Assembly: GCF_000308835.1 (NCBI RefSeq)
Contig: NZ_BAGN01000112.1
Span: 1-45,733 of the forward strand
DNA length: 45,733 nt
From: Nocardia vinacea NBRC 16497
Lineage (GTDB): Bacteria; Actinomycetota; Actinomycetes; Mycobacteriales; Mycobacteriaceae
Direction: 5' to 3'
This document shows, piece by piece, positions 1-7,869 of the stretch. The notes under the pieces were generated by a model. The model worked only from the letters and a program-made list of their open reading frames with translations. It made no database searches and was not told where the DNA came from. A program made the position numbers and the translations under genes. Position 1 is the first letter of the stretch. Every line of letters begins with the position of its first letter.

Positions 1-885
1 GAAGACCTGCTGGCGAACCAAGGCGGTGTGATCGGCGGTGCCCCGTCGGCGGATGCGGGCTGGCGCAATCACGGCACCGCGGTGGCCGGGGAGATCAGCG
101 GTGATGTGAACACCTTCGGTATCACCGGCATTGCCGCCGATGCCGCCATCCGCGCGGTCTCGGTATTCGACGCGGGCTCCGCGGCCGCTATCCGGACCGC
201 GGCCGACGCACTGAGCGCGGGCGACATCATCCTGCTCGAGTTGCACCGGCCCGGACCCCGCCACAACTTCCAGAACCGAGAGGACCAGGCCGGATACATC
301 GCGATCGAATGGTGGCCCGACGACTGGGCGGCCATCCGATACGCGATCGGACGCGGCGTCATCGTGGTGGGCGCGGCGGGCAACGGATCCGAAGACCTCG
401 ACAGCGCCCTGTACGACACCCGACCCACCGACTTCCCGACCTCATGGCGCAACCCGTTCCGCGGCGGCGCCGCCGACTCCGGCGCCATCCTGGTCGGCGC
501 GGGCGCCCCGCCACCCGGATTCCACGGCCGCGACCACGGACCCGCACGCTCGCGACTCGCCTTCTCCAACTACGGATCTCGCGTCGACGCCCAGGGCTGG
601 GGGCTCGAAGTCACCACCACCGGATACGGCGACCTGCAGGGCGGCGCCGACGAAGACTACTGGTACACAGACACTTTCAGCGGAACCTCGAGCGCATCGC
701 CGATCGTCGTCGGCTCCATCGCCAGCTACCAAGGCTTGGCCGCCGCAGCCGCCGACCGCAAGACACCGTCGGAGGTACGGGCCCGACTCCGCGCGACCGG
801 TTCATCCCAAGTCGACGCCCCGGGCCGACCCACGACCCAGCGGATCGGCAACCTGCCCGACATCCAGGCCATGATCGCCCCATAA
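1..885 (+). CDS. S8 family serine peptidase (subtilisin-like), 5' end outside window
   Basis: The frame is open from base 1, so the true start lies upstream and only the C-terminal 294 residues are visible. The catalytic histidine is H24 (NHGTAVAGE), the oxyanion-hole asparagine is N128 (GAAGNG) and the nucleophile is S230 (SGTSSAS). The catalytic aspartate would lie before the window. These motifs define the subtilase fold. The sequence ends soon after the serine motif without a C-terminal membrane helix, unlike the mycosins of type VII secretion, so a mycosin role is not supported. A GTG at 28 is an internal codon, not a convincing start. The next gene is convergent. Confidence 0.88.
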   Translation, partial: EDLLANQGGVIGGAPSADAGWRNHGTAVAGEISGDVNTFGITGIAADAAIRAVSVFDAGSAAAIRTAADALSAGDIILLELHRPGPRHNFQNREDQAGYIAIEWWPDDWAAIRYAIGRGVIVVGAAGNGSEDLDSALYDTRPTDFPTSWRNPFRGGAADSGAILVGAGAPPPGFHGRDHGPARSRLAFSNYGSRVDAQGWGLEVTTTGYGDLQGGADEDYWYTDTFSGTSSASPIVVGSIASYQGLAAAAADRKTPSEVRARLRATGSSQVDAPGRPTTQRIGNLPDIQAMIAP

Positions 886-949
886 CCACGGCCGCTCAGC
901 TTTGTCGGCTACCCACGTGTGTGGCGAAAATGGTTGCGGCGCAGAATGT

Positions 950-976
950 GTCGGCTGATACCTGTCACCAGCCGAC
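950..976. terminator. Candidate hairpin terminator between convergent genes
   Basis: Arms GTCGGCTG (950-957) and CAGCCGAC (969-976) form a perfect 8-bp stem with an 11-nt loop. It lies between the protease and the convergent hxlR-type gene. There is no T-tract, so the terminator role is inferred from position. Confidence 0.35.
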
Positions 977-988
977 CGACTGGGTTCC

Positions 989-1060
989 CGCACACCTTCG
1001 ATGCCTCGCGCAAACGAACGCACCGCGCGACACACCGGGTCTCCGCCCCGAAGGTGTGCG
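989..1060. repeat. 12-bp perfect inverted repeat with 48-bp spacer
   Basis: CGCACACCTTCG (989-1000) is exactly repeated in inverted orientation as CGAAGGTGTGCG (1049-1060). The right arm ends 9 bp from the stop codon of the minus-strand regulator gene. It could be part of a large terminator hairpin or a relic of an element. Function is unknown. Confidence 0.5.
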
Positions 1061-1069
1061 TCGCGCCGT

Positions 1070-1549
1070 TCACGCTTCTGCCACCGAGGCGTCGTGTTCG
1101 CCCACCTTGCGAACTCTGGTGGTCGCCGCGGTGACGGTCTTGCCCTCGCGGTTTTCGGTGCGCAGTTGGGCGACGGGGCTGCCGTGACGGTCGACGAGTG
1201 TCGAATGGTGTTCGTTGTCGGTGAACGTGTGCCGTTCTCCCCATTGGCGCAACGCCACAACGATGGTGAAGAGATCCTGTCCGGTTTCGGTGAGTTCGTA
1301 GGTGTGCCGCTTGCTGCCTGGGGCCGTGCTCGTGGTGAGGATGCAATGGTCGACGAGCCTGCGCAGGCGATCGCTGAGGATGTTGCGGGCGATCCCGAGC
1401 CGCTGTTGGAATTCGGTGAACGTCGCCGCCCCGTCCATTGCGTCGCGCACGATCAGCAGGCTCCACCGGTCGCCCACGAGGTCGACAGTTCGCGCGACAG
1501 GGCACGTGGGATCGGTCCACTCGCGGCCGGAACCGAGCTTCGGGGTCAT
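1070..1549 (-). CDS. HxlR family winged-helix transcriptional regulator
   Basis: This 159-residue protein has the HxlR signature: a conserved cysteine near the N-terminus (C16, in DPTCPVART), then VDLVGDRWSLLIVRD and a winged helix (FTEFQQRLGIARNILSDRL). HxlR proteins are small DNA-binding regulators, some of which sense electrophiles or quinones through the N-terminal cysteine. The ATG at 1549 is chosen because GGGAGGAGG lies just upstream on the minus strand; a longer frame to 1651 would run over the divergent promoter. The gene is divergent from an MFS transporter, which it probably represses. The effector is unknown. Confidence 0.85.
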   Translation of the reverse strand: MTPKLGSGREWTDPTCPVARTVDLVGDRWSLLIVRDAMDGAATFTEFQQRLGIARNILSDRLRRLVDHCILTTSTAPGSKRHTYELTETGQDLFTIVVALRQWGERHTFTDNEHHSTLVDRHGSPVAQLRTENREGKTVTAATTRVRKVGEHDASVAEA

Positions 1550-1578
1550 GGGCCTCCTCCCAATCGGTTGCGATTCGA

Positions 1579-1605
1579 AACCATTATTACCTACTCTCAA
1601 ATGGT
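1579..1605. promoter_or_regulatory. Candidate HxlR operator in the divergent promoter
   Basis: An inverted repeat AACCATT (1579-1585) / AATGGTT (1599-1605) with a 13-bp spacer sits in the 85-bp AT-rich gap between the regulator and the transporter. Its position fits an operator serving both divergent promoters. Binding is inferred. Confidence 0.45.
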
Positions 1606-1634
1606 TGCATTTTGCTACTGATTCGGGAGGTGTG

Positions 1635-2870
1635 GTGGCTACAACAGTCACAAGGCCGCAGCGATTCGTCCTGGCGCTGGTGTGCGCGGTGGCCGTATCG
1701 ACGATCTATGCGATCCAGCCGGTACTGGAGGCTGCGGGCACCGGCCTGGGCTTGGCGCGCGAGTCGCTGGGCGGGCTGGTCGCCGCCGGGCAGATCGGCT
1801 ACTTCGCTGGGCTGGTCCTGCTGGTCCCCCTCGGAGACGTATTGAATCGTCGTCGACTCATCACCGTGCATCTGGTACTCATCGCCGCGGGGGCCGCGGT
1901 CGCGGCCGCCGCCCCGAACGGTGCCATCGCGGTGACGGGGCTGGCGGTCGCAGGTCTGTTCGCGGTTGTGGTTCAGGTGACTGTCGCCTATGTCGCCGCC
2001 GTCTCCGCGCCGAGCGAGCGGGGCCGCAACATCGGCGCTGCCACCTCCGGTGTGGTGATCGGCATCCTCGGAGTCCGCGTCCTCGCGGGTGTCCTGGGCG
2101 ACACGGTCGGCTGGCGTGCCGTGTACGCGCTACTCGCCGTACTCTGCGTGGCGCTGGCCCTCGCCGTTCGCGCGACGCTCGCCCCGGACCGTAGAGCTCC
2201 CGGCGCACGCTATGCGCAGGTGCTGGCATCGATGGGGCGGCTCGCGCGCACCGATCGCCTGTTCCTGAGCCGAGGCCTGATCGCCTTCTTCGTTTTCGCG
2301 TCCTTCGGAACCCTCTGGAGCGGCCTCGCGCTCCCACTCGGCACCGAGCCCTGGGACTTCGGCACCACGCAGATCGGCCTATTCGGATTGGCGGGCCTGG
2401 CCGGAGCGCTCGGCGCCGCCCGCGCGGGACGTTGGGCCGACTCCGGTCACGCACAGGCGATCACCGGTTCCGCACTGGCGTTGCTCACCGCCTCCTGGCC
2501 GCTCATCGCCCGGACCGACGCGACCCTGTGGCTGCTGATCGCCGGAATCATTCTGCTCGACTTCGCCGTCCAGGCAGTACATGTCAGTAGCCAACACCTG
2601 CTGACCGCAGCGCACCCGCACCGCGCCAGCAGCGTCATAGGCGCCTACATGGCCTTCTATTCCCTCGGATCCGCTCTCGGCGCGATCACGACCACCTGGG
2701 CATACAGCACTTGGGGATGGTCGGCTTCCTGCTGGGTCGGCGCAGCATGTTCCCTGTCCGCACTGGTTGTGTGGGCACTGGCCCAGGTCACCGGCAGCAC
2801 TCAGCGCAGTGCTGCGAGTTCGCCCGATCCTCGACCGAAGTGTCGAGAAACGGCGCCCTTATCCTGCTGA
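1635..2870 (+). CDS. MFS transporter, drug-efflux-like
   Basis: The protein of about 411 residues is highly hydrophobic with about 12 predicted membrane segments. The loop after helix 2 carries PLGDVLNRRRLI, a form of the MFS signature GxxxDRxGRR. It resembles proton-driven drug or metabolite exporters in the plasma membrane. The GTG at 1635 is preferred because GGGAGG (1625-1630) lies 4 nt upstream; GTG at 1632 is the alternative. It is divergent from the HxlR-type regulator, a common regulator/efflux arrangement. The same frame stays open for 81 codons after the stop. The substrate cannot be read from sequence. Confidence 0.85.
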   Translation: MATTVTRPQRFVLALVCAVAVSTIYAIQPVLEAAGTGLGLARESLGGLVAAGQIGYFAGLVLLVPLGDVLNRRRLITVHLVLIAAGAAVAAAAPNGAIAVTGLAVAGLFAVVVQVTVAYVAAVSAPSERGRNIGAATSGVVIGILGVRVLAGVLGDTVGWRAVYALLAVLCVALALAVRATLAPDRRAPGARYAQVLASMGRLARTDRLFLSRGLIAFFVFASFGTLWSGLALPLGTEPWDFGTTQIGLFGLAGLAGALGAARAGRWADSGHAQAITGSALALLTASWPLIARTDATLWLLIAGIILLDFAVQAVHVSSQHLLTAAHPHRASSVIGAYMAFYSLGSALGAITTTWAYSTWGWSASCWVGAACSLSALVVWALAQVTGSTQRSAASSPDPRPKCRETAPLSC

Positions 2871-3302
2871 CCAGCGGCCTGTACCGGGGTCGACGCCATC
2901 ACCGTCGACAACGCCATCACCGACCGCGACATCCGCCTGCCTGTTCGTGAACGACTTCCAGCCATCCCGGCGACGCGCGAGTTGAGGAAACGTATGGACA
3001 ACGTTGGGTGGCGAAAGGTGAATGGCCCATTGAACTTTCGGCGTGAGTCCGGGAGCGGTCCGGGGTGGTGCGGAGCGCCGATGAGATGGCATCGGGGCTG
3101 CAATTCCCAACCCTGACCTGGGCTGCGGTGGTGTGTAGTGGTCTGCGGCATGTGTACGGGCACAGTCGAAATGGGACTCACCCGCCAGCAATGGGGGGTT
3201 TCACCGGTGTAATGCCGACCGAAAAATTTCGGTAGGGTTCGGCGGCGCGGACAGGGGCGGGGTGCTGTCGCGACCGGAGATCGATGTGACGCCGAGGAGA
3301 CT
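2871..3302. other. 432-bp region without a recognised gene
   Basis: Directly after the MFS stop the same frame remains open to a TGA at 3114-3116. Its first 40 or so codons end mostly in G or C, including ITVDNAITDRDIRLPV and IPATRELRKRMD, as a real coding sequence would. There is no ATG or obvious ribosome binding site at its beginning, and I do not recognise the peptide. It may be the remnant of a lost gene. The second half holds the probable promoter and a palindromic operator of the gene starting at 3303. Minus-strand frames here look spurious. Confidence 0.4.
3218..3233. promoter_or_regulatory. 16-bp palindromic operator candidate
   Basis: ACCGAAA-AA-TTTCGGT is a perfect palindrome with a 2-bp centre. 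It lies 70 bp upstream of the anchored solute-binding-like gene, at a position suited to a transcription factor site. The factor is unknown. Confidence 0.4.
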
Positions 3303-4694
3303 GTGGTGGGTGTCGTTACTGTCCGCGAAGAGCAGGCAATTCAGCGGTTGACCGACCGCCTGGTCGACGACTACCCGGCCGATCAGGTCGACAGCGTGGT
3401 GGGCACGGCGCGGCAGCGGTTCGAAGGCCATCCGGTCCGGGAATTCGTCCCGATTCTGATCGAGCGGATCGCGCGCCGGGAGCTAGCGGCATCGACAACA
3501 GGGGCCGAGTCCGAAAGCGTTGCCACGCAACCGAACCCGCGTCAGCAGCCGGATCCGGCGCGGGGGATGGGCCGAATCGTGGCGTCCGGCGGCAACCTGG
3601 TCGCCGACAAGCGGCTCATGGCGCTCGCGGCGGCGGTTGTGGTCGTCGTCCTCGCATTGGTGGTCGCGTTCGCGGTGCGACAGCCCGACCAGCCCGCTCC
3701 GGCCAGCGCGACGGCGGCCCTGACCACGGTGCACGGTGTCGTCGGCTCGGAGAAGATGGCGTTCTTCGAAGACCCGCGCGTCGTGGAAGCCTTGGCCCGC
3801 AAGGGTGTCGAAGTGAAGGTCGATCCGGCCGGATCGCGGCAGATCGCCACCTCCATCGATCTCGGGAAGTACGACTTCGCGTTTCCGTCGAGTGCGCCTG
3901 CGGCGGAACGGATTCAGCGTGCGCGCAATATCAGCACGAAGTACACGCCGTTCTCCTCGCCCATGGCGATCGCGACCTTCCAGCCCATCGCCGATCTGCT
4001 GACCGCGGCGGGTGTAGTGCGTCCGGGGCCGGTCCCGACCTTCGATATGGCCCGGTACCTCGAACTCGTGCGCAACGATGTCGAATGGGACAAACTCCGC
4101 GACAACACCGTCTACCCGGTGCACAAGAACATCCTGGTCTCCACGACGGACCCGCGGACCTCCAACTCCGCCGCCATGTACCTGGCCATCGCCAGCCACG
4201 TCGCCAATGACAACACCATCGTGCAGGGCCCGGCCGCCGAGCAGGCCGTGCTGCCCACGGTGTCGCGGCTGTTCGTGCGCCAGGGCTACACCGAGAACTC
4301 CACCGACGGCCCGTTCCGCGAGTACCTTGCGACGGGTATGGGCCCGACACCCATGGTCTGGATCTACGAAGCCCAATTCGTCGAGGCGACCGTCCGCGGT
4401 CAGATCAAACCCGGCATGGTGCTGACCTACCCGTCCCCGACGGTGGTCTCCCAGCACACCCTGGTGCCCCTCACCGCGCCCGGCGATCGCATCGGCCGCC
4501 TGCTGACCACCGACCCGGACCTGCAGCGCCTCGCCGCCGAACACGGTTTCCGCACCAGCGACCCCGGCCAATTCGCCAAGGTCGCCGCCGATAACTACAT
4601 CCCGGTGCCCGGCGACGTGATCGACGTGATCGACACACCCACGATCGACACCCTCGAACACCTGATCGACAGCGTCACCAAGTCGTACAACTGA
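3303..4694 (+). CDS. Membrane-anchored protein: three-helix domain plus solute-binding-like domain
   Basis: The 463-residue protein has three visible parts. Residues 1-62 form a short helical domain ending in VREFVPILIERIARREL, like the three-helix bundle dimerization domains of small actinobacterial proteins. Residues 105-126 are one strong membrane helix after a Pro/Gln-rich linker. Residues 135-463 resemble a periplasmic-type solute-binding fold, with VVGSEKMAFFEDPRV near its start. There is no lipobox or cleavable signal, so the predicted topology is cytoplasmic N-terminus and external C-terminus. No permease or ATPase gene is adjacent. GAGGAGA precedes the start; the GTG codons at 3303 and 3306 are both possible. 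The ligand is unknown. Confidence 0.65.
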   Translation: MVGVVTVREEQAIQRLTDRLVDDYPADQVDSVVGTARQRFEGHPVREFVPILIERIARRELAASTTGAESESVATQPNPRQQPDPARGMGRIVASGGNLVADKRLMALAAAVVVVVLALVVAFAVRQPDQPAPASATAALTTVHGVVGSEKMAFFEDPRVVEALARKGVEVKVDPAGSRQIATSIDLGKYDFAFPSSAPAAERIQRARNISTKYTPFSSPMAIATFQPIADLLTAAGVVRPGPVPTFDMARYLELVRNDVEWDKLRDNTVYPVHKNILVSTTDPRTSNSAAMYLAIASHVANDNTIVQGPAAEQAVLPTVSRLFVRQGYTENSTDGPFREYLATGMGPTPMVWIYEAQFVEATVRGQIKPGMVLTYPSPTVVSQHTLVPLTAPGDRIGRLLTTDPDLQRLAAEHGFRTSDPGQFAKVAADNYIPVPGDVIDVIDTPTIDTLEHLIDSVTKSYN

Positions 4695-4983
4695 CCTCGC
4701 AGCCGCAGCACCGGGGCCTATCGGCAGACCCACGGCCGCCGAGTGCCTCGGTGCTGAGCTGGTATTGCGCTACCTTTTCGCCAGGGCATCTACCGGCGAC
4801 CCATATGTCCAGGTCATGACCGATTGCCGAGGCGGCGCGATCGGAGGATCGTGGAACAAAAGCGGGCATATCGGATCGGGGAGGCCGAGTAGCGGGGGTC
4901 GGGGATTCGAGTAGCCGGACACTCGTGGCACGGGGATGTACTCGGGCCAGGCTAGGGGAGGGGAAGAAGAAAGGAGCGTCCTC

Positions 4984-5763
4984 ATGAGCGGGATGTTCAC
5001 CAGGACGGCGAGATATACGGCCAGATATGCGGGTCCATATCGGTCGGCGCCGACGGTCGGGACACACGGGATGGTGGTCTTCGGGACCGGCACCGACTGT
5101 TATTTCTCGCATCGGCCGATGTTCTTCTCACCGTTCGACTTTCAGGTGCTGCTCGATATCGGGTTGGACGAGCGCGGCAGTCGGGCGCTCGGCGCCGATC
5201 GACGCACCGGATTCCGCGGCGGCCATGCCTTCGAACCAGCGGACCTCGCGCTCACCGACCTGGATCCGCGCGCGGATCATCCGCGAACCACGTTTCGGGG
5301 CAACCTGATTCGCGGCCATCTGGAGCGCGGGGGCATCGTGATCGCACGTGACGTCGTGGCTACCGTGCGCAACATCGTGTCCTTCACCCACCTCGATCCG
5401 CATCCGCTGCGCAGTGCGGAACTGCTGACCCATCTGTGCTTCGGCCGGGAGGGCAAAATGTATGTTGCGCACCGGATCAGGCGGCGGCCGAGCTTCGATC
5501 AAATCGTCTCGGCCCGGCTCATCCCCGGCACCGTCACCGACCTGCTCGGCGCCCCGCTGTCCGTCGATGTCACCGAGTTGGTGTTCGACCAGGCGCAGCC
5601 GATCATCCTGGGGCAGCGAGACTTCGCCGGCCAGCGATTGCGGGTCGGCGAGATCGCGGTGGCGGCGTTCCATGCGACCGATACCGCGGGCGGCCGGGAA
5701 GGCTTCCTCGTCGACATCGCCGTCGAGCGGCAGCTCTATTTGGAGGTCGCCGACCTGGTGTGA
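4984..5763 (+). CDS. Conserved actinobacterial protein of unknown function
   Basis: The frame encodes 259 residues from ATG 4984, which has AAGGAG 7 nt upstream; an in-frame ATG at 4936 lacks a good site. The sequence contains CYFSHRPMFFSPFDFQVLL near residue 40, a central segment with RGHLERGGIVIARDV, then a mostly beta-rich C-terminal half. There is no membrane helix, clear signal peptide or catalytic motif. It resembles uncharacterised proteins of Streptomyces and Nocardia from memory, but I cannot assign a family. The 289 bp before it hold no recognisable gene. Confidence 0.6.
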   Translation: MSGMFTRTARYTARYAGPYRSAPTVGTHGMVVFGTGTDCYFSHRPMFFSPFDFQVLLDIGLDERGSRALGADRRTGFRGGHAFEPADLALTDLDPRADHPRTTFRGNLIRGHLERGGIVIARDVVATVRNIVSFTHLDPHPLRSAELLTHLCFGREGKMYVAHRIRRRPSFDQIVSARLIPGTVTDLLGAPLSVDVTELVFDQAQPIILGQRDFAGQRLRVGEIAVAAFHATDTAGGREGFLVDIAVERQLYLEVADLV

Positions 5764-5807
5764 TGTCAATACGCCGGAGGTAGCTGTTCGAGACGGATCC
5801 GATCGGA

Positions 5808-6071
5808 GTGCGAATCGGTCGGTGGGAGGACGACCGCTCGCGGTGCGGCCGTTACCTTCGGTGGTTGCGGCCGCGGGTCGCGGTCATCGGCGGGACGGTG
5901 CTGTATCTCGCGTGGTCGATATGGGCGTTCCTGCCGGGTTCCGGTGGAATTGCCGAGGTCGCGGAGGTGCTCGATGTGGTGGCAATGCGCGAGGGCTACA
6001 CGGGCAGCTTCGACGTATCTGTCGGTTCCAGATTGCGGCGGTCGGAATACGTTCCGGTGCAGCGGGTTTGA
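5808..6071 (+). CDS. Possible small single-pass membrane protein
   Basis: A short frame of 87 codons starts at a GTG with GGAG immediately before it, a poor spacing. It encodes an arginine-rich N-terminus followed by one hydrophobic segment (VAVIGGTVLYLAWSIWAFLPG, about residues 24-44). I recognise no family. It fills a gap between an unassigned gene and a convergent hydrolase gene. It may be real but could be chance. Confidence 0.25.
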   Translation: MRIGRWEDDRSRCGRYLRWLRPRVAVIGGTVLYLAWSIWAFLPGSGGIAEVAEVLDVVAMREGYTGSFDVSVGSRLRRSEYVPVQRV

Positions 6072-6076
6072 CTGGC

Positions 6077-6146
6077 TCGACGATGCTGAGCGTGCACTTT
6101 CGTTTCCGCCGTGCGCTAGGAGTAGTACACGTTCAGCATCGTTCGA
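6077..6146. repeat. Long imperfect inverted repeat, possible bidirectional terminator
   Basis: CGATGCTGAGCGTG (6081-6094) pairs with CACGTTCAGCATCG (6128-6141), with one mismatch that is a G-U pair in RNA. Outer TCGA tetranucleotides (6077-6080 and 6143-6146) extend the match around a one-base bulge. The loop is 33 nt. It lies in the gap before the stop of the minus-strand hydrolase, so it may terminate transcription from both sides. A small mobile-element relic is also possible. Confidence 0.5.
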
Positions 6147-6173
6147 AACATCTGCGTCCCGCGGACGCGTGGG

Positions 6174-7013
6174 TCAGCGATCGGCAGTGACCGTCAGCGC
6201 CTCCAAGAGAGCACGAGCGAATTCGGCCGGAGCTTCCCGCACGCCACTGTGCCCACCCGGGAACTCGACCAGCGGTCGGTCCAACTCGGTCGCGAGGGTT
6301 TCCGCGGTCCGATAGGGCAGTTGGCCACGGGTTTCCCGACCCGCGGCCAGCACGAGGCGGTCCACGACAGCGGCGAGCGCGGCCGTATCGGGACGGTAAT
6401 CGGTGACCGCGCGCAGTTCATGAGCGAACATCAGCGACGCGTTACCCATGAGACGGCCGAGCATTTCGGCGGTGCGGGCCGGGACCTCGGCCGCATCGGG
6501 CAGCGGCTTCGAGGCGACGCCGACAGCCCGCATGAAGCGCCCGCCTGCGACGGCGGGTCCCTGGTCACGGGCGAGTTCGACCACCTCCTCGACCATCGCC
6601 CGGTGTGCGTCCGCATCCGGCAGGACCGCGAAGCACGGCGGTTCGTGGGCGACGACCAGGCGCAGCCGTTCCGGATGGCGGGCGAGTAGGTCGAGCGCGA
6701 CGACCGCGCCACCGCTGACGCCGGCGACATAGGCGAATTCGCCTGCGGGCGTGAGGTGTTCGAGCAGACGGTACGCGTCGTCGCTGAGCACGTCCATCCG
6801 CTGGTCCACGGGTTCGGGAACATCCAGGACGCTGCGTGAGTACCCGCGTGGGTCGGCGGCGACGACGGTGAAGTGCTCGGCGAGAGCATCGGCGATCGGG
6901 TCGAAAATCCCGGCGTCGCCGCCACTGCCCGGCAGCAGGAGCAGCACCGGGCCGTTACCGCGCACCTCGAAATACAGGGTGGCGCCGGGCACTGCGAGGG
7001 TTTCGGATCTCAC
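6174..7013 (-). CDS. Alpha/beta fold hydrolase
   Basis: The 279-residue protein has the alpha/beta hydrolase layout: an early strand and oxyanion region (VLLLLPGSGG), DPRGYSRS, the nucleophile elbow G-V-S100-G-G and the catalytic histidine H255 (GGHSG). It probably hydrolyses a small ester, amide or related bond in the cytoplasm; the substrate is unknown. The start is GTG 7013, overlapping the TGA of the upstream TetR-type gene as GTGA, so the two are co-transcribed and translationally coupled. A longer frame to 7334 only shadows the regulator. It is similar in layout to the hydrolase at 8177, suggesting an old duplication. Confidence 0.85.
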   Translation of the reverse strand: MRSETLAVPGATLYFEVRGNGPVLLLLPGSGGDAGIFDPIADALAEHFTVVAADPRGYSRSVLDVPEPVDQRMDVLSDDAYRLLEHLTPAGEFAYVAGVSGGAVVALDLLARHPERLRLVVAHEPPCFAVLPDADAHRAMVEEVVELARDQGPAVAGGRFMRAVGVASKPLPDAAEVPARTAEMLGRLMGNASLMFAHELRAVTDYRPDTAALAAVVDRLVLAAGRETRGQLPYRTAETLATELDRPLVEFPGGHSGVREAPAEFARALLEALTVTADR

Positions 7014-7600
7014 TGCGATTTCGCTTTCTCGTCGGTCGGCCAATGGGTGAGAGTGATGTGCAGGGCGTCGATAATGCGGCCCCAGGAGGCGGCGGTCGAG
7101 CGGGCGTGGCCGAAACCGCCGCTCGCCTCCAGGTTGGCATAACCGTGAAAAGTGCTGCGCAACAGGCGAACCGCGTCGGTGATATCGGGTTCGTCGAGGC
7201 CGTAGGCACGCAGCATCCCGTAGGTCAGGTCGATCGCCCGCCAGCCACCGGTCCATTCGGCGGCGACGGCGGGGTCCATCGGCATCTGGGTGGCGGCATA
7301 GCGGCCGGGATGTTCCAGGGCGTAACGGCGCCACTCGTCGGCAAAAGCCGCGAGCGCATCCCGACCGGCGCGCCCGGCCACCGCCGCGGCAATACGGTCG
7401 GTCTTCTCGTCGCTTGCCAGCATCGCCACCCGGTTGCGCAGGTCTTCGAGGTTCTTGATGTGTGAGTACAAGCTCGCGTCCTTGACGCCGAACTTCCTGG
7501 CCAGCGCGGCGACGGTGACGTTGTCGAAACCGGCCTCATCGGCGAGTTCCGCTGCCGCCAGCGTGATCCGCTCGGCGGTCAACCCGGCGCGTGGCGACAT
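7010..7600 (-). CDS. TetR/AcrR family transcriptional regulator
   Basis: This 196-residue regulator has an N-terminal TetR helix-turn-helix (FDNVTVAALARKFGVKDASLYSHIKNLEDL, roughly residues 25-54, written here as its run of conserved positions V-A-L-F-G-V-A-S-L-Y). The C-terminal half carries WRAIDLTYGMLRAYGL and FHGYANLEASGGFG, as in the TetR_C_33/WHG subgroup. GGAGAGGAGG lies 5-6 nt before the ATG, a strong ribosome binding site. It overlaps the downstream hydrolase by 4 bp. Palindromes between 7619 and 7655 suggest autoregulation and control of the hydrolase. The inducer is unknown. Confidence 0.87.
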   Translation of the reverse strand: MSPRAGLTAERITLAAAELADEAGFDNVTVAALARKFGVKDASLYSHIKNLEDLRNRVAMLASDEKTDRIAAAVAGRAGRDALAAFADEWRRYALEHPGRYAATQMPMDPAVAAEWTGGWRAIDLTYGMLRAYGLDEPDITDAVRLLRSTFHGYANLEASGGFGHARSTAASWGRIIDALHITLTHWPTDEKAKSQ

Positions 7601-7618
7601 CGCACCTCCTCTCCTGAG

Positions 7619-7655
7619 CTAGGTTACCTAGTTTATAACCTAATAACCCTAGGTT
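7619..7655. promoter_or_regulatory. Candidate TetR operator with repeated half-sites
   Basis: CTAGGT-T-ACCTAG (7619-7631) is a perfect 13-bp palindrome. A second inverted pair, AACCTA (7637-7642) and TAGGTT (7650-7655), repeats the same half-site. The block is AT-rich and begins 19 bp upstream of the TetR-type start codon, as expected of a self-regulated operator. Confidence 0.6.
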
Positions 7656-7869
7656 TCACAAGTGGGGGTCCGGATCGGTGAAGTCGCGTATTCAACTAGC
7701 GCGGGTTGTGGGGATTCCCAATGGTTTTCGAAAGATGGACCGCCGCGCTCGGCCTCGTGCTTGTTGACCTCGGCTCGGCCTACCCACCGCCCGGTCGAGA
7801 CGCGCACCCTTCCGTTGTTGCGGTCACGATGTGCTCGAGGTGCGGTTCACCGCAAGCAGTTCAGCGCGT

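Noticed and set aside
1..885. Type VII secretion mycosin
   Set aside because: It has the subtilase motifs but no C-terminal membrane helix and no neighbouring ESX genes.
3071..4336. Extended minus-strand frames opposite the solute-binding-like gene
   Set aside because: Sense-strand domain structure is clear and the antisense product is a low-complexity shadow.
7014..7334. N-terminal extension of the minus-strand hydrolase
   Set aside because: It overlaps the TetR gene in another frame, and the family N-terminus begins at GTG 7013.
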